From Marinobacterium iners DSM 11526 (GTDB taxonomy: Bacteria; Pseudomonadota; Gammaproteobacteria; Pseudomonadales; Balneatricaceae): a stretch of 64,000 nt of DNA. Below, one piece after another: positions 27,665-38,735 of the stretch. Where the stretch lies: the NCBI RefSeq assembly GCF_900107855.1, contig NZ_FNRJ01000015.1, positions 42,510-106,509 of the forward strand, written 5' to 3'. Position 1 is the first letter of the stretch, and each line of letters starts with the position of its first letter. Both the position numbers and the translations under genes were made by a program. The notes below the pieces were generated by a model. The model was not told the origin of the DNA. It was given only the letters and a program-made list of their open reading frames with translations, and did not search any database.

Positions 27665-28180
27665 ATGGCCAAGCTCAATATTCTTGAATTTCCTGATCCG
27701 CGTCTACGCACCATCGCGGAATCCGTCGAACAGGTTGATGATACGATCCGTCAACTGGTCGATGATATGTTTGAAACCATGTATGACGCCCCGGGTATCG
27801 GCCTTGCCGCCACTCAGGTTAATGTACACAAGCGTGTCGTCACCATCGATATCTCTGAAGATGGCAGTGAGCCTCTGGTGCTGATCAACCCGGAGTTCAC
27901 CGTATTGCAGGATGAATTGGAGCAGATGCAGGAAGGCTGCCTCTCTGTACCCGGTTTCTACGAGGATGTTGAGCGTCCCAATCGCATCCTGCTTAAAGCG
28001 CTGGACCGTGACGGCAACCCTTATGAGCTGGAAGCGGAAGGGCTGCTGGCCGTGTGTATCCAGCACGAACTGGATCATCTCAACGGCAAGTTGTTCGTAG
28101 ATTACCTGACTGCGCTCAAACGCAATCGCATTCGCGGCAAGCTGGAGAAAAAGCACCGGCTTGAAGCCCATCAGGCCTGA
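27665..28180 (+). CDS. def: Peptide deformylase
   Basis: This enzyme removes the N-formyl group from nascent proteins using a metal (Fe2+). All three active-site motifs are present: 'GIGLAATQV', 'EGCLSVPG' with the Cys ligand and 'QHELDHLNG' with the HExxH His pair. Length of 171 residues is standard. It is divergent from the LysM gene and sits before fmt, the enzyme with the opposite reaction, but a strong terminator separates the two. Confidence 0.98.
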   Translation: MAKLNILEFPDPRLRTIAESVEQVDDTIRQLVDDMFETMYDAPGIGLAATQVNVHKRVVTIDISEDGSEPLVLINPEFTVLQDELEQMQEGCLSVPGFYEDVERPNRILLKALDRDGNPYELEAEGLLAVCIQHELDHLNGKLFVDYLTALKRNRIRGKLEKKHRLEAHQA

Positions 28181-28199
28181 TCCGGCCACGTGTTCTTAA

Positions 28200-28227
28200 A
28201 CAGGTTTGCACACGCAAGCCTGTTTTT
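28200..28227 (+). terminator. Terminator between def and fmt
   Basis: ACAGGTTTGC pairs with GCAAGCCTGT (one wobble) around ACAC, followed by TTTT. It is only 16 bases before the fmt start, so fmt either has readthrough or an internal promoter. Confidence 0.75.
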
Positions 28228-28242
28228 GTATGGAGCCCAACC

Positions 28243-29196
28243 ATGAGTGATACACCGCTGCGCATCATCTTTGCCGGCACCCCCGATTTCGCCGCCAGCT
28301 GTCTGGATGCCCTGCTCAAGACCAAACACAACATTGTGGCAGTTTATACTCAGCCGGACCGCCCGGCAGGGCGTGGCCGCAAGCTGCGTCCCGGCCCGGT
28401 CAAGGCACTGGCTCAACAGCATGACCTGCCGGTATTTCAACCTCTGTCACTCAAGGACCCGACTGAGCAACAGGCACTGCGCGAACTGAACGCAGACCTG
28501 ATGGTGGTAGTGGCATACGGCTTACTGCTGCCACAGGCAGTTCTGGATGCACCACGTCTGGGTTGCATCAACGTACACGCATCTCTGCTGCCGCGCTGGC
28601 GCGGGGCCGCTCCGATTCATCGCGCCCTTCTGGCTGGTGACAACACAACCGGGATTACCATCATGCAGATGGACGCCGGCCTTGATACCGGTGACATGCT
28701 GAGCAAGGTTGAATGCCCGATTCTGGCTGACGATACCAGCGGGAGCCTGCATGATCGTCTGGCCGACCTTGGGGCGAGAGCACTGGTGGAGTGTCTTACA
28801 CCTCTTGCAGCCGGCACACTTGTTCCGGAAGTGCAGGATGGCAGCCAGGCCTGCTATGCACACAAGCTGGAAAAGCAGGAAGCACAGATCGACTGGTCGC
28901 AACCTGCAGAGCTTATCGTACGCTGTGTACGTGGTTTCAACCCATGGCCGGTGGCGTATACCCGCCTTGGCGATGACAACCTTCGAGTGTGGGCCGCTAC
29001 CGCGGACCTCCACGAAACTGCCGCAGCCGTACCCGGCACCATTGTCGAATCCTCTGCCGACACCGTACGCGTGGCCACCGGCAAAGGCAGTGTATTACTG
29101 ACTGAACTGCAGCTGCCCGGTGGCAAGCCACAACCGATCAAAACGCTCATGAACGCCCATCAGGCACGCTTTGCTACTGGAGTTAAACTTGGCTGA
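28243..29196 (+). CDS. fmt: Methionyl-tRNA formyltransferase
   Basis: This enzyme formylates initiator Met-tRNA with 10-formyl-THF. The 317-residue product shows 'IIFAGTPDFAASCLDALL', 'GRGRKLRPGPVK'-like loop (here 'AGRGRKLRPGPVKALAQ'), 'NVHASLLPRWRGAAPIHRAL' and 'TGITIMQMDAGLDTGDML', plus a C-terminal OB-like tRNA-binding domain. GGAG precedes ATG 28243. Its stop overlaps the rsmB start. Confidence 0.98.
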   Translation: MSDTPLRIIFAGTPDFAASCLDALLKTKHNIVAVYTQPDRPAGRGRKLRPGPVKALAQQHDLPVFQPLSLKDPTEQQALRELNADLMVVVAYGLLLPQAVLDAPRLGCINVHASLLPRWRGAAPIHRALLAGDNTTGITIMQMDAGLDTGDMLSKVECPILADDTSGSLHDRLADLGARALVECLTPLAAGTLVPEVQDGSQACYAHKLEKQEAQIDWSQPAELIVRCVRGFNPWPVAYTRLGDDNLRVWAATADLHETAAAVPGTIVESSADTVRVATGKGSVLLTELQLPGGKPQPIKTLMNAHQARFATGVKLG

Positions 29197-30517
29197 TTCC
29201 ATCAACGTCCGAGCGCTGGCCGCCAAGGTACTGGCCCCCTTGCTGCGTCAGCATGGTTCCCTCAGCAGCCATCTGCCCGATGCCCTGCAGCACTGCCCAG
29301 AACAGGACCGAGCCCTGTTACAGCAACTCTGCTTCGGCACCATGCGAGAACTGTTCCGGCTTGAGGTAATTGCCGACAGCCTGTTGAAAAAACCCTTTCA
29401 GGACCGTGACTATGAGCTGCAGGCCCTGCTGTTAATCGGGCTATGGCAGTTGCGCCACAGCCGCATTCCAGCTCATGCCGCGCTGAACGAGACCGTGGAT
29501 GCCACATCAGCACTCAACCATGACTGGGCCCGCAAGCTGATCAACGCGGTACTGCGTCGCTACCAGCGTGAAGCTGGACAGCTTGAAGCAGGGTTTGCAG
29601 ACAATCCACAGTTCCACTGGAACCACCCGCAATGGATGATCAGCAAACTGGAGCACAACTGGCCTGAACACTGGCAGGGAATTCTTGCTGCCAATGACCA
29701 GCAGGCCCCCATGACCCTCAGGGTTAATAAGCGCCAACTTACACTGGAGAGCGCGCAAAGAAAGCTACAGGGCGCAGAGATACCCGCTCAACAGGGCCAT
29801 TTCAGTGATACCGCACTGGTGCTTGAGCACGCCGTAGATGTACGCCGTATTCCCGGTTTCGATCAGGGCTGGTTCAGCGTACAGGATGAAGCCGCTCAGT
29901 TGTCAGCCGGGCTTCTGGACGCAAGAGCAGGGCAGCGCGTATTGGATGCATGCGCCGCACCTGGTGGCAAACTGTGCCACCTTCTTGAGGCCACACCCGG
30001 CCTGCAGGATGTTGTCGCCGTCGAACTGGAACCCGCACGAGCACAACGCATTACCGATAACCTTATGCGCCTGGGACTGGAGCTTGAATGCCGACTGCTG
30101 ACCGCTGACGCGACCAGTCAGGACTGGTGGGACCGACAACCCTTTGACCGCATTCTGATCGATGCACCCTGCAGTGGCACCGGTGTAATTCGCCGTCACC
30201 CCGATATCAAGCTGTTGCGCCGTGGCGAAGACATTAACGCACTGGCACAGGTACAACTCAGCATCCTCAGCAACCTCTGGCCGATGCTGGCACCGGGAGG
30301 ACGCCTGGTGTACGCCACTTGCTCGGTATTCAGCCAGGAGAATGAGCGCATCATTGAGCGCTTCATCAAACAGCACCCTGATGCATGCCATGTGCCGATT
30401 AATGCCAGCTGGGGCATATCAAGGCCTTACGGCCGCCAGCTGTTTCCTCAGCCTGGCAGCCATGATGGCTTCTATTATGCTGTTCTGACCAAAACGGAGG
30501 AGCGCATAGCCTCATGA
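29189..30517 (+). CDS. rsmB: 16S rRNA m5C967 methyltransferase RsmB
   Basis: This SAM-dependent methylase modifies C967 of 16S rRNA. The N-terminal NusB-like RNA-binding domain ('[13 protein letters not shown]', '[13 protein letters not shown]') precedes a Rossmann methyltransferase domain with '[17 protein letters not shown]', '[20 protein letters not shown]' and the catalytic Cys of 'VYATCSVF'. The start is probably TTG 29189 ('[19 protein letters not shown]'), with GGAG seven bases before, overlapping the fmt stop. About 442 residues. Confidence 0.95.
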   Translation: MADSINVRALAAKVLAPLLRQHGSLSSHLPDALQHCPEQDRALLQQLCFGTMRELFRLEVIADSLLKKPFQDRDYELQALLLIGLWQLRHSRIPAHAALNETVDATSALNHDWARKLINAVLRRYQREAGQLEAGFADNPQFHWNHPQWMISKLEHNWPEHWQGILAANDQQAPMTLRVNKRQLTLESAQRKLQGAEIPAQQGHFSDTALVLEHAVDVRRIPGFDQGWFSVQDEAAQLSAGLLDARAGQRVLDACAAPGGKLCHLLEATPGLQDVVAVELEPARAQRITDNLMRLGLELECRLLTADATSQDWWDRQPFDRILIDAPCSGTGVIRRHPDIKLLRRGEDINALAQVQLSILSNLWPMLAPGGRLVYATCSVFSQENERIIERFIKQHPDACHVPINASWGISRPYGRQLFPQPGSHDGFYYAVLTKTEERIAS

Positions 30518-31893
30518 AGATCATCATTCTGGGTGCCGGCCAGGTGGGCGGATCTCTGGCTGAACACCTTGCCAACGAAGCCAATGACATCACCGTTATT
30601 GATACAGATACAGCTCGCCTGCGTGAACTTCAGGATCGGCTTGATATTCGCACAGTAGAGGGCAAGGCTTCCTATCCATCCATACTGGACCAGGCCGGCG
30701 CACAGGATGCCGACATGTTGATTGCGGTCACCAACAGCGACGAGGTCAATATGATCGCCTGTCAGATCGCTCGTGGACTGTTCAACATCCCGACCAAAAT
30801 TGCGCGCGTGCGTGAGCACGATTACCTGCAGAAAGATCACGCCATCTTCAGCAGCGACAAGGGGATTCCGGTTGATGTTCTGATCAGCCCAGAAGAGCTG
30901 GTGACCCAACACATCAAGCGTATGATCCAGTACCCCGGTGCACTTCAGGTATTGGACTTTGCGGGCGGGCAGGCCCAGCTGGTAGCGGTCAAGGCCTACT
31001 ATGGCGGCCCACTGGTAGGGCGTGAAATATCCTTCCTGCGTTCGCACATGCCTAATATCGACACACGTGTTGCCGCTATTTTTCGTCAGGACCACCCCAT
31101 GATCCCCAAGGGGGACACCGTCATTGAAGCCGATGACGAAGTGTTCTTCATCGCGGCACGGCGCGATATCCGTGCAGTGATGAGCGAGCTACGCCGCCTG
31201 GACCGCTCCTACAAACGCATCATCATTGCCGGTGGCGGCAATATCGGCGCTCGCCTGGCAAGCTCTATTGAAAATGACTACCAGGTCAAGTTGATCGAAC
31301 GCAACCTGTCACGCTGCAATCTGTTGGCACGCGACCTCAACAACACCATTGTGCTGCACGGCAGTGCCTCCGATCGTGATCTTCTGATTGAGGAAAACAT
31401 CGAAGACACGGATGTGTTCTGCGCCCTGACCAACGACGATGAAGCCAACATCATGGCCTCCATGCTGGCCAAACGCCTGGGGGCACGCACAGTGATGACC
31501 CTGATTAACAATCCTGCCTATGTCGATCTGGTGCAGGGCGGCGTTATCGATATCGCCATATCACCGCAGCAAACCACCATTGGCGCACTTCTTACACATG
31601 TCCGCCGTGGTGATGTAGCAGCCGTGCATTCGCTGCGTCGCGGCGCCGCTGAAGCACTGGAAGCGGTTGCTCATGGTGACCGCAAGAGCTCCAAAGTGGT
31701 TGGGCGCGCAATTGAGGAGATCGATCTGCCACCGGGTACCACGATCGGTGCCATCATACGTGGCAATGAAGTCTTGATCGCCCACGACGATCTGATCATC
31801 GAGAACGATGATCATGTCATTCTGTTTTTGGTCGATAAACGGCGTATTGCGGAAGTCGAGCGCCTGTTCCAGGTAGGCCTGGCTTTCTTCTGA
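30514..31893 (+). CDS. trkA: Trk potassium uptake peripheral subunit TrkA
   Basis: This cytosolic NAD-binding regulatory ring subunit of the Trk K+ uptake system has two tandem RCK units: Rossmann motifs '[18 protein letters not shown]' and '[18 protein letters not shown]', each followed by an RCK-C domain. 459 residues, normal. The start overlaps rsmB's stop by ATGA and trkH follows 9 bases on, giving the pairing needed for function. Confidence 0.97.
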   Translation: MKIIILGAGQVGGSLAEHLANEANDITVIDTDTARLRELQDRLDIRTVEGKASYPSILDQAGAQDADMLIAVTNSDEVNMIACQIARGLFNIPTKIARVREHDYLQKDHAIFSSDKGIPVDVLISPEELVTQHIKRMIQYPGALQVLDFAGGQAQLVAVKAYYGGPLVGREISFLRSHMPNIDTRVAAIFRQDHPMIPKGDTVIEADDEVFFIAARRDIRAVMSELRRLDRSYKRIIIAGGGNIGARLASSIENDYQVKLIERNLSRCNLLARDLNNTIVLHGSASDRDLLIEENIEDTDVFCALTNDDEANIMASMLAKRLGARTVMTLINNPAYVDLVQGGVIDIAISPQQTTIGALLTHVRRGDVAAVHSLRRGAAEALEAVAHGDRKSSKVVGRAIEEIDLPPGTTIGAIIRGNEVLIAHDDLIIENDDHVILFLVDKRRIAEVERLFQVGLAFF

Positions 31894-31902
31894 GGCGACA
31901 GT

Positions 31903-33351
31903 ATGCATTTTCATGTCATTTTACGGATCCTCGGCATACTGCTGATGATCTTCAGCATCACCCAGCTGCCACCTCTGGGGGTGTCGCTGTTCTATGAGGA
32001 TTCCACACACTGGGCGTTCATCTCCGCCTTTGCCATTACGCTGGCGACCGGCTTTATCATCTGGGTACCGGTTTACACCGCCAAGCAGGAGCTCAGTATC
32101 CGTGATGGTTTTCTTGTTACCGTACTTTTCTGGACGGTGCTGGGGGTGTTCGGTTCGTTGCCACTGATGCTGGCCGAGTCACCGGGACTGACAGCGGTTG
32201 ATGCCGTTTTCGAATCGATTTCAGGCCTGACGACTACAGGTGCCACCGTCATGACAGGGCTGGATAAATTACCGCACTCCATTCTCTATTATCGCCAGCA
32301 GCTTCAATGGCTGGGTGGCATGGGGATTATCGTGCTGGCAGTTGCCATTCTCCCCATGCTGGGTATCGGGGGCATGCAGCTCTACCGCGCCGAGGCTCCG
32401 GGGCCGGTCAAGGACAACAAACTGACACCACGCATCACGGAAACCGCAAAGGCACTCTGGTATATCTACCTGTCCCTGACCATCGCCTGCGCAGCGGCAT
32501 ATTGGCTTGCTGGCATGACGCCGTTCGATGCCATCGGCCACAGCTTTTCCACGGTCGCCATCGGTGGCTTTTCCACCCATGACGCCAGTATTGGCCATTT
32601 CGACAGCGCCATCATCGAGTCCATCGGCATCTTTTTCATGGTGGTAGCCGGCATCAACTTTGGCCTGCACTTTTTTGCCTGGCGGCACCATACGCTGACA
32701 CACTATCTGAAAGATCCCGAGGTACAGTTTTACCTGTCATTGCTCGGTCTTGTGATCCTGCTGACACTGTTTGTGCTGGTAATGACTCACACCTATCCTG
32801 CGGTAGAAGCTCTGCGCAAAGCCGCTTTCATGGTGGTTTCCGTTGCCACGACTACCGGCTATGCCACGGCAGATTTTGCTCACTGGCCTGCCATGCTACC
32901 GTTCATGCTGTTTGTATTGGCTTTCGTAGGGGGCTGTGCCAGTTCGACCGCCGGTGGCATGAAGGCGATTCGTGTCCTGTTGATACTGAAGCAGGGCTAC
33001 CGTGAGATTCTGCGCCTGATTCATCCCAACGCTGTCATTCCAGTCAAGCTCGGACAGAGACCCATTCCGGATCGCATTTTACAGGCAGTGTGGGGGTTCT
33101 TTTCAGTCTATCTGATCGTATTCGTGGTCATGCTGATCGCACTGCTGGCAACCGGGCTGGACCAGATCACCGCCTGGTCAGCCGTAGGTGCAACCCTCAA
33201 TAACCTGGGCCCCGGGCTGGGCGACGTATCCGCTCATTTCGGAGGACTCAACCCCACCGCAAAATGGATCCTGTGTCTGGCGATGCTGCTGGGCCGTCTT
33301 GAAGTATTCACCATGCTGGTACTGTTCACGCCTGCCTTCTGGCGCCGGTGA
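31903..33351 (+). CDS. trkH: Trk potassium transporter membrane subunit TrkH
   Basis: This is a 482-residue K+ channel-like transporter with about ten helices in four pore-loop repeats. Filter-like loops include 'SGLTTTGATVMTGL', 'STVAIGGFSTHDAS', 'VVSVATTTGYATADF' and 'VGATLNNLGPGLGD'. 'GGCASSTAGGMKAIR' contains the conserved serine/threonine region. It works with TrkA just upstream. The stop abuts the converging LpxL-like gene with no gap. Confidence 0.97.
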   Translation: MHFHVILRILGILLMIFSITQLPPLGVSLFYEDSTHWAFISAFAITLATGFIIWVPVYTAKQELSIRDGFLVTVLFWTVLGVFGSLPLMLAESPGLTAVDAVFESISGLTTTGATVMTGLDKLPHSILYYRQQLQWLGGMGIIVLAVAILPMLGIGGMQLYRAEAPGPVKDNKLTPRITETAKALWYIYLSLTIACAAAYWLAGMTPFDAIGHSFSTVAIGGFSTHDASIGHFDSAIIESIGIFFMVVAGINFGLHFFAWRHHTLTHYLKDPEVQFYLSLLGLVILLTLFVLVMTHTYPAVEALRKAAFMVVSVATTTGYATADFAHWPAMLPFMLFVLAFVGGCASSTAGGMKAIRVLLILKQGYREILRLIHPNAVIPVKLGQRPIPDRILQAVWGFFSVYLIVFVVMLIALLATGLDQITAWSAVGATLNNLGPGLGDVSAHFGGLNPTAKWILCLAMLLGRLEVFTMLVLFTPAFWRR

Positions 33352-34269
33352 TCAGTCGTAAAAGCGTGGCATACCTTCAGGCTGATGACTGAAGCGGCGG
33401 TACTCCCATTGATATTGGGCGGGCAGGGCGCGAACACAGGCTTCCACCGAGCGGTTCATGGCCGTGGCAGCCTGTATCAAATCCTTGCTGTTGATCTCAT
33501 GTTCAGCCCGCCGAAAATGCAGATCAAACCCCTCAGCCTGCGGCAGACGCTCGGCATAGCCACAAATTACGACCGCACCGGTCTGAGCAGCCAACTGCGG
33601 CAGCAGCTTCATAGTCAGAGCCTGATTGCCAAAAAAAGGCACATGAATTCCGCCGCTGGCCTCCGGCTCCTGATCCGGCAGAATACCCACCATTTCACCA
33701 CGTCGCAGTGCCTTCATCACCATTCGCACACCCCGAGTATCGGCCGGGGCCATCCGGGTGCCCAGCCGCGCCCGCATGCGCTTGATCAGGTCATCCATAA
33801 GCTTAAGTCGCGGCGGCTTATACATGGCAGTAAAGGGATAGTGGGCCGACAGCCACAGATTAAGCACCTCCCAGTTGCCCAGGTGAGGGGCTATCAGGAT
33901 GACACCTTTGCCCTGTGCAACCGCCTCACTGACGATCTCTTTGTTATGAATTTGACGTATTTTTTTCAGCGTGCGCTTGGCCGGCCATAGCCAGGCCATC
34001 CCCATTTCACATAGTGAACAACCCGTTTGCCTCAAACTTTCATGCACCAGTTGGTCCTGTGCATCCGAGTCCAGCTCAGGAAAGCAGCGGCTGATATTGC
34101 GCCGAGTCTGGAACGTCATCTTGGCCTTTTCGCCCTTGCGCCACTGCCGATTCCCGAGCCATCGCCCCAGCCCCTGAGAGGCTTTTAATGGCAGCAGGGA
34201 CAGCAACCCAAGCACCAGAACCGCCAGTATCGCCTTGACCTGTTTCAATTCGCTCTCCGTCACATTCAT
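33352..34269 (-). CDS. LpxL/LpxM-type lysophospholipid acyltransferase
   Basis: This 305-residue inner-membrane protein belongs to the late acyltransferase family of lipid A synthesis. The N-terminal helix is 'ILAVLVLGLLSLLPLK', and the catalytic HxxxxE motif is in 'IAPHLGNWEVLNLWL'. Further family features are 'CGYAERLPQAEGFDLHF' and 'QEPEASGGIHVPFFG'. Whether it adds laurate or myristate, or is HtrB-like, cannot be read here. It is next to glyQS in the same position as the Pseudomonas PA0011 homologue. Confidence 0.9.
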   Translation of the reverse strand: MNVTESELKQVKAILAVLVLGLLSLLPLKASQGLGRWLGNRQWRKGEKAKMTFQTRRNISRCFPELDSDAQDQLVHESLRQTGCSLCEMGMAWLWPAKRTLKKIRQIHNKEIVSEAVAQGKGVILIAPHLGNWEVLNLWLSAHYPFTAMYKPPRLKLMDDLIKRMRARLGTRMAPADTRGVRMVMKALRRGEMVGILPDQEPEASGGIHVPFFGNQALTMKLLPQLAAQTGAVVICGYAERLPQAEGFDLHFRRAEHEINSKDLIQAATAMNRSVEACVRALPAQYQWEYRRFSHQPEGMPRFYD

Positions 34270-34387
34270 ATACTGAGTCGATGATTATAAATCACCGGCA
34301 TGGTTGATGGCGAAAATGCACGCTTATGATGCGACTGAGTCACTCATTCAGTAGCCGTGCAACAGGTCATAAAACCTGCAGATCATG

Positions 34388-34393
34388 TATAAT
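34388..34393 (+). promoter_or_regulatory. Probable -10 element of glyQS
   Basis: TATAAT is 31 bases before the ATG at 34425. No convincing -35 is seen at the 17-base distance. Confidence 0.5.
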
Positions 34394-34424
34394 TCGGCTC
34401 TTATTTCGACCACATCCAACAACA

Positions 34425-35390
34425 ATGGTGATTTCCGTGACTGACAAGGTGACTCCAGACGTTAGCACATTCCAGGGACTGATCCTGGCCCTGCAACAAT
34501 ACTGGGCCGAACAGGGCTGTGTCATCGTGCAGCCACTGGACCTGGAGGTGGGCGCCGGTACCTTCCACCCCTGTACGTTCCTGCGCGCCATCGGCCCCGA
34601 GACCTGGCGCTCTGCCTACGTACAGCCAAGCCGCCGTCCAACTGATGGCCGTTATGGTGAAAACCCCAACCGCCTGCAACACTACTACCAGTTCCAGACT
34701 GTGCTCAAACCCTCTCCCGACAACATTCAGGAACTGTATCTCGGTTCACTTGAGCGGCTGGGGATCGATCTGTCGATCCATGATGTGCGCTTTGTCGAAG
34801 ACAACTGGGAATCACCAACGCTTGGAGCGTGGGGCCTGGGCTGGGAAGTATGGCTCAATGGTATGGAAGTAACACAGTTCACGTACTTCCAGCAGGCCGG
34901 CGGCCTTGAATGCTATCCGGTCACCGGTGAAATCACCTACGGGCTTGAGCGCATTGCCATGTACCTGCAGGACGTAGACAGCATCTATGACCTGGTCTGG
35001 GCACGCTACCCGGATGGCAGCACCGTCAGTTATGGTGACGTATTCCATCAGAACGAAGTGGAGATGTCGGCTTACAACTTTGAACATGCTGATGTACCGG
35101 CGCTGTTCCGCAACTTTGACCACTACGAATCCGAATGCCAGAAATTGCTGGCTGCCGACCTGCCGCTGCCAGCCTATGAGATGGTGCTGAAGGCCTCACA
35201 TACATTCAACCTGCTCGATGCTCGTCACGCCATCTCCGTTACCGAGCGCCAGCGTTATATTCTGCGTGTCCGTACGCTGGCCCGTGATGTCGCCAGTGCC
35301 TATTTCGAGAAGCGCCGCGCACTTGGTTTCCCGCTGGCCCCTGAAGCGATCCGGGCAGAAGTCCTGTCTGCCTGCGAGGAGGATAAATAA
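34425..35390 (+). CDS. glyQ: Glycyl-tRNA synthetase alpha subunit
   Basis: This alpha chain of the alpha2beta2 bacterial GlyRS carries the class II catalytic core. Signature stretches are '[20 protein letters not shown]', '[20 protein letters not shown]' and '[20 protein letters not shown]'. The start used is ATG 34425; the frame is open 33 codons upstream but only '[19 protein letters not shown]' onward is plausible, and a GTG eight residues after it is an alternative. Stop overlaps the glyS start by one base (TAATG). Confidence 0.97.
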   Translation: MVISVTDKVTPDVSTFQGLILALQQYWAEQGCVIVQPLDLEVGAGTFHPCTFLRAIGPETWRSAYVQPSRRPTDGRYGENPNRLQHYYQFQTVLKPSPDNIQELYLGSLERLGIDLSIHDVRFVEDNWESPTLGAWGLGWEVWLNGMEVTQFTYFQQAGGLECYPVTGEITYGLERIAMYLQDVDSIYDLVWARYPDGSTVSYGDVFHQNEVEMSAYNFEHADVPALFRNFDHYESECQKLLAADLPLPAYEMVLKASHTFNLLDARHAISVTERQRYILRVRTLARDVASAYFEKRRALGFPLAPEAIRAEVLSACEEDK

Positions 35391-37438
35391 TGTCTCAGCA
35401 TGATTTCCTGGTTGAACTGGGCACCGAAGAGCTGCCACCCAAGGCGCTGAAAACTCTTTCTGATGCGTTCCTTAGCGGCATCACTTCAGGCCTTGATGCA
35501 GCCGGCATCACCTATACGACCGCAACACCTTTTGCGTCACCACGCCGCCTGGCCGTTCTGATCAGCAACATCCAGCCACAGCAGCCCGACCGCAGCATTG
35601 AAAAGCGCGGCCCGGCCACTCAGGCACCCGAGAAGGCCGTGCAGGGTTTTGCAGGCTCCTGCGGCGTCAGCACCGACCAACTCGAAGTGATGGAGACACC
35701 CAAAGGCAGCTACTACGTCTATCGCGGCGTGGAGAAAGGGCAGAGCACCGCTGCTCTGCTGCCTGAAATCATCAGTGAATCCCTGCACAAACTGCCCATC
35801 CCCAAACGCATGCGCTGGGGCTCTTCCCGCACCGAATTTGTACGCCCGGTCAAATGGCTTGTCATGCTGTTGGGTGATGAGGTTGTTGATGCCGAAGTAC
35901 TCGGCCTCAAGGCTGGACGCAAGACCCGAGGCCACCGCTTCCACTACAATCATGAGATCGAGATCATGGTGCCGGCCGACTACCAGCAGACGCTGCTGGA
36001 TACCGGCAAGGTCATTGCTGACTTCGCTGCCCGCCGTGAAATAATCCGCGAACAGGTCATCCGTGAAGGCGAGCGCATCGGCGGTACAGCCCAGATTGAT
36101 GAGGATCTTCTAGATGAAGTAACAGCGCTGAACGAGTGGCCCGTCGCCTTGACCGGTCGTTTTGAAGAGCGCTTCCTTGACGTTCCAGCCGAAGCCCTGA
36201 TCTCCTCCATGAAGGAAAATCAGAAGTACTTCCACGCGCTGGACGCCGAAGGCAAACTAATGCCTTACTTCATCACACTGGCCAACATTGAATCCAAAGA
36301 CCCACAGCAGGTTATAGAGGGTAACGAGAAAGTTATTCGTCCACGCCTTGCAGATGCCGCATTCTTCTTTGATACCGACAAGAAGCAGCCGCTTGAGGCC
36401 CGCATCGAGAAGCTCAAGAGTGTTGTTTTCCAGCAGCAACTCGGCACCATTTATGAGAAAACTCAACGCATCGAAGGACTCGCAGCCGCCATTGCCAATC
36501 TGATTGGTGGCGACAGCCAGTATGCTCAGCGCGCTGCCTCTTTGAGCAAGTGCGACCTGATGACAGACATGGTGTTTGAATTCACTGAACTGCAGGGCCT
36601 GATGGGCTATCACTATGCACTGCATGATGGCGAGGCCGAAGAGGTCGCACAGGCACTGGACGAGCAGTACATGCCCCGTTTTGCCGGCGATAACCTGCCT
36701 TCGACTCGTACCGGTATTGCACTGGCCATCGCTGACCGACTGGACACACTGACCGGTCTGTTTGGCATTAACCAGCCGCCTACCGGTTCAAAGGATCCCT
36801 TCGCCCTGCGGCGTGCCGCCCTGGGTGTTCTGCGTATCATTGTTGAGCATAAACTCGACATTGATCTGCACGAACTGCTCAGCATCGCTGTTGCTCAGCA
36901 CAAAGATCTTCCCGCTGCCGACGGCCTAGCGGATCGGGTGCTTGATTTCATGCTCGACCGCTTCCGCGCATGGTACGATGATCGTGGCATCAGCGCCGAA
37001 ACGTTCCTTGCGGTGCATGCACTTCGGCCCACCAGCCCACTGGACTTTGATCGCCGTATTGATGCCGTTAACCACTTCCGCAACCTACCGGAAGCGGCAG
37101 CACTGGCCTCTGCCAACAAGCGAGTCAGCAATATCCTGACAAAGCAGGGCGGCGACATTTCTACTGACACAAACCCTTCACTGCTGCATGAACAGGCTGA
37201 ACGTGAGCTTTGTGAGCAGCTTGATGCGATTGAGCGCGAAATCACACCTCTGTTTGAACGTGGTGAATACCGAAACGCACTTGAGCGCCTGGCTCAGCTG
37301 CGCCAGAGTGTCGATAACTTCTTTGATCAGGTAATGGTGATGGCGGATGATGAAGCGCTCAAACTTAATCGCCTTGCCTTGCTGGCCCGCCTTCGCCGGC
37401 TATTCCTTGGTGTTGCCGATATATCATTGCTTGGCTAA
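35390..37438 (+). CDS. glyS: Glycyl-tRNA synthetase beta subunit
   Basis: This 682-residue beta chain binds tRNA-Gly and is needed for aminoacylation. It starts '[20 protein letters not shown]', shows the HD-like region 'FEFTELQGLMGYHYALHDGE' and ends in the anticodon-binding domain ('FFDQVMVMADDEALKLNRLA'). A strong GAGGAGGA ribosome-binding site overlaps glyQ's end. It is followed directly by a rho-independent terminator. Confidence 0.98.
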   Translation: MSQHDFLVELGTEELPPKALKTLSDAFLSGITSGLDAAGITYTTATPFASPRRLAVLISNIQPQQPDRSIEKRGPATQAPEKAVQGFAGSCGVSTDQLEVMETPKGSYYVYRGVEKGQSTAALLPEIISESLHKLPIPKRMRWGSSRTEFVRPVKWLVMLLGDEVVDAEVLGLKAGRKTRGHRFHYNHEIEIMVPADYQQTLLDTGKVIADFAARREIIREQVIREGERIGGTAQIDEDLLDEVTALNEWPVALTGRFEERFLDVPAEALISSMKENQKYFHALDAEGKLMPYFITLANIESKDPQQVIEGNEKVIRPRLADAAFFFDTDKKQPLEARIEKLKSVVFQQQLGTIYEKTQRIEGLAAAIANLIGGDSQYAQRAASLSKCDLMTDMVFEFTELQGLMGYHYALHDGEAEEVAQALDEQYMPRFAGDNLPSTRTGIALAIADRLDTLTGLFGINQPPTGSKDPFALRRAALGVLRIIVEHKLDIDLHELLSIAVAQHKDLPAADGLADRVLDFMLDRFRAWYDDRGISAETFLAVHALRPTSPLDFDRRIDAVNHFRNLPEAAALASANKRVSNILTKQGGDISTDTNPSLLHEQAERELCEQLDAIEREITPLFERGEYRNALERLAQLRQSVDNFFDQVMVMADDEALKLNRLALLARLRRLFLGVADISLLG

Positions 37439-37457
37439 ACCTTAGGCATAATCTACA

Positions 37458-37482
37458 AACCCCGCATTGCGGGGTTTTTTTT
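37458..37482 (+). terminator. Rho-independent terminator after glyS
   Basis: ACCCCGCA pairs with TGCGGGGT, followed by eight T. Confidence 0.95.
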
Positions 37483-37495
37483 GCTTCGCACTTAA

Positions 37496-37511
37496 TGTTT
37501 CACGTGGAACA
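37496..37511. promoter_or_regulatory. parS centromere-like site 1
   Basis: TGTTTCACGTGGAACA is an exact match to the conserved bacterial parS sequence bound by ParB. It lies just after the glyS terminator. The parAB genes are not in the window. Confidence 0.93.
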
Positions 37512-38399
37512 TGTTAGCGCCATGACAGTAGCTAACTTGTCTACAGTTCGTCCTGGAACCTGGCAAAACATGCACACCATGGTTTGCTTCTCTATGCATA
37601 CATATCAAATCTTTCTTAGCGCTGTCACGCAGTTGACCGGATATTCACCACACTCCACTTACCGTTTGCGCTTGCAGAGCTGCAACATTATTTCAAATAC
37701 CTGGTACCAGAACATAGGCAGTCGCCGGCCAGTTGTCGGTTGTATCCTATAGCTATGCATTTATTTTACTTGACGGAATTGAGTTAAGATCCTTGTGACG
37801 TTCCATTATTGCTGCAAAAACAACTACAGAAGCTCCCAGACCTACACAACAATGATCCAGTAGCCAGTAAATACTTTTGGTAGTTGTATCAATGATTTTC
37901 ATTGGTGTTATTAAAGCTTTCACAGGCTGGTCTGCCGATCAGTGACTAATCTCTGTACAGATTCGACATTGACAACATGCTTCTGATGCTGCGAGCTGAA
38001 TAGGGTGCCCACGTGATCCCTACGTATCACTTGCAGCGTGTCAGCTGGCAATACCGATAAGGCCGCCAACCATCATCGTCTAGCCGGTCCAGGTAAAGTC
38101 GACCATGCGCTGCCTGCATTGATGCGTCAAGCCTGAACTTTCCGTGCATGGAAGATGACCCGTAACTGCGTAACTCTGGAACAGCCCGAACAACCGCTCG
38201 TACTTACGGTTAAAGCGCGCGTTACAGAAGTGGCATTACCTACCTCCTCAGCATGGGGGACCACTTCGCTGCAGTGGGTAGCGATTTGATATCCGGCCCG
38301 ACTACGTCTCGTATTTGATGATAATGAACCTCTGAGCAAGGATGAGTTGCAGCAGGAAGCGGCATTCCGTCTTGGAAGCGTCTGGGTCTAGTGCTTTCA
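37512..38399. other. Gene-free stretch between parS 1 and IS30 remnant
   Basis: I see no credible gene here; the open frames are short, Ser/His/Cys-rich and without ribosome-binding sites. It may contain the eroded 5' part of the insertion, but no terminal inverted repeat could be recognised. Confidence 0.6.
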
Positions 38400-38735
38400 A
38401 AGCATGGAAACAGACCGAAAGCTGCCCTTGGATTTGAGTGTGTCTGGACGAAGAATAATTTTGATCAATGATCTTCCGGCAATCGTGGACACGTGGGAGC
38501 ACTTTAGAAACCGGGAGGTTGATACCGTTATGGGAAGGCATGGTAGCGTTGCGTTGGGAACGCTGACGTAAGTGCAACAGCCGCCTGTGCCTGGTCCGCA
38601 GGATTGACGAACAGGGGCTACAAATCTTCACGATACGGTCATCGACATGCACACACTCTAGCCGACCGTGCGCATACAATCACGCGGACAACAGCGGTGA
38701 GTTCGTCGAACACAAGATCACCATCCCAAATAGTG
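38400..38735 (+). pseudogene. Decayed IS30-family transposase
   Basis: Translation from 38464 reads 'INDLPAIVDTWEHFRNREVD' and 'TVMGRHGSVALGTLT' before a stop. It aligns with the IS30-family core 'I.KRPAIVD..FGDWEADTVIG..H..ALVTL', with W-E turned to R-E at the DDE region. About 205 bases further, in another frame, 'CAYNHADNSGEFVEHK' matches 'TITADNGGEF..H'. Stops and at least one frameshift separate the parts, so the gene is dead. The left end is approximate and no ends or target duplication were found. It sits between two parS sites. Confidence 0.75.

Noticed and set aside
37495..37752. 85-codon plus-strand ORF starting in parS 1
   Set aside because: Begins inside the parS site, lacks a ribosome-binding site and has random-looking composition.
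38302..38679. 125-codon minus-strand ORF in the glyS-gyrB gap
   Set aside because: It is the antisense of the IS30-like remnant, which is recognisable on the plus strand; no sensible protein pattern.
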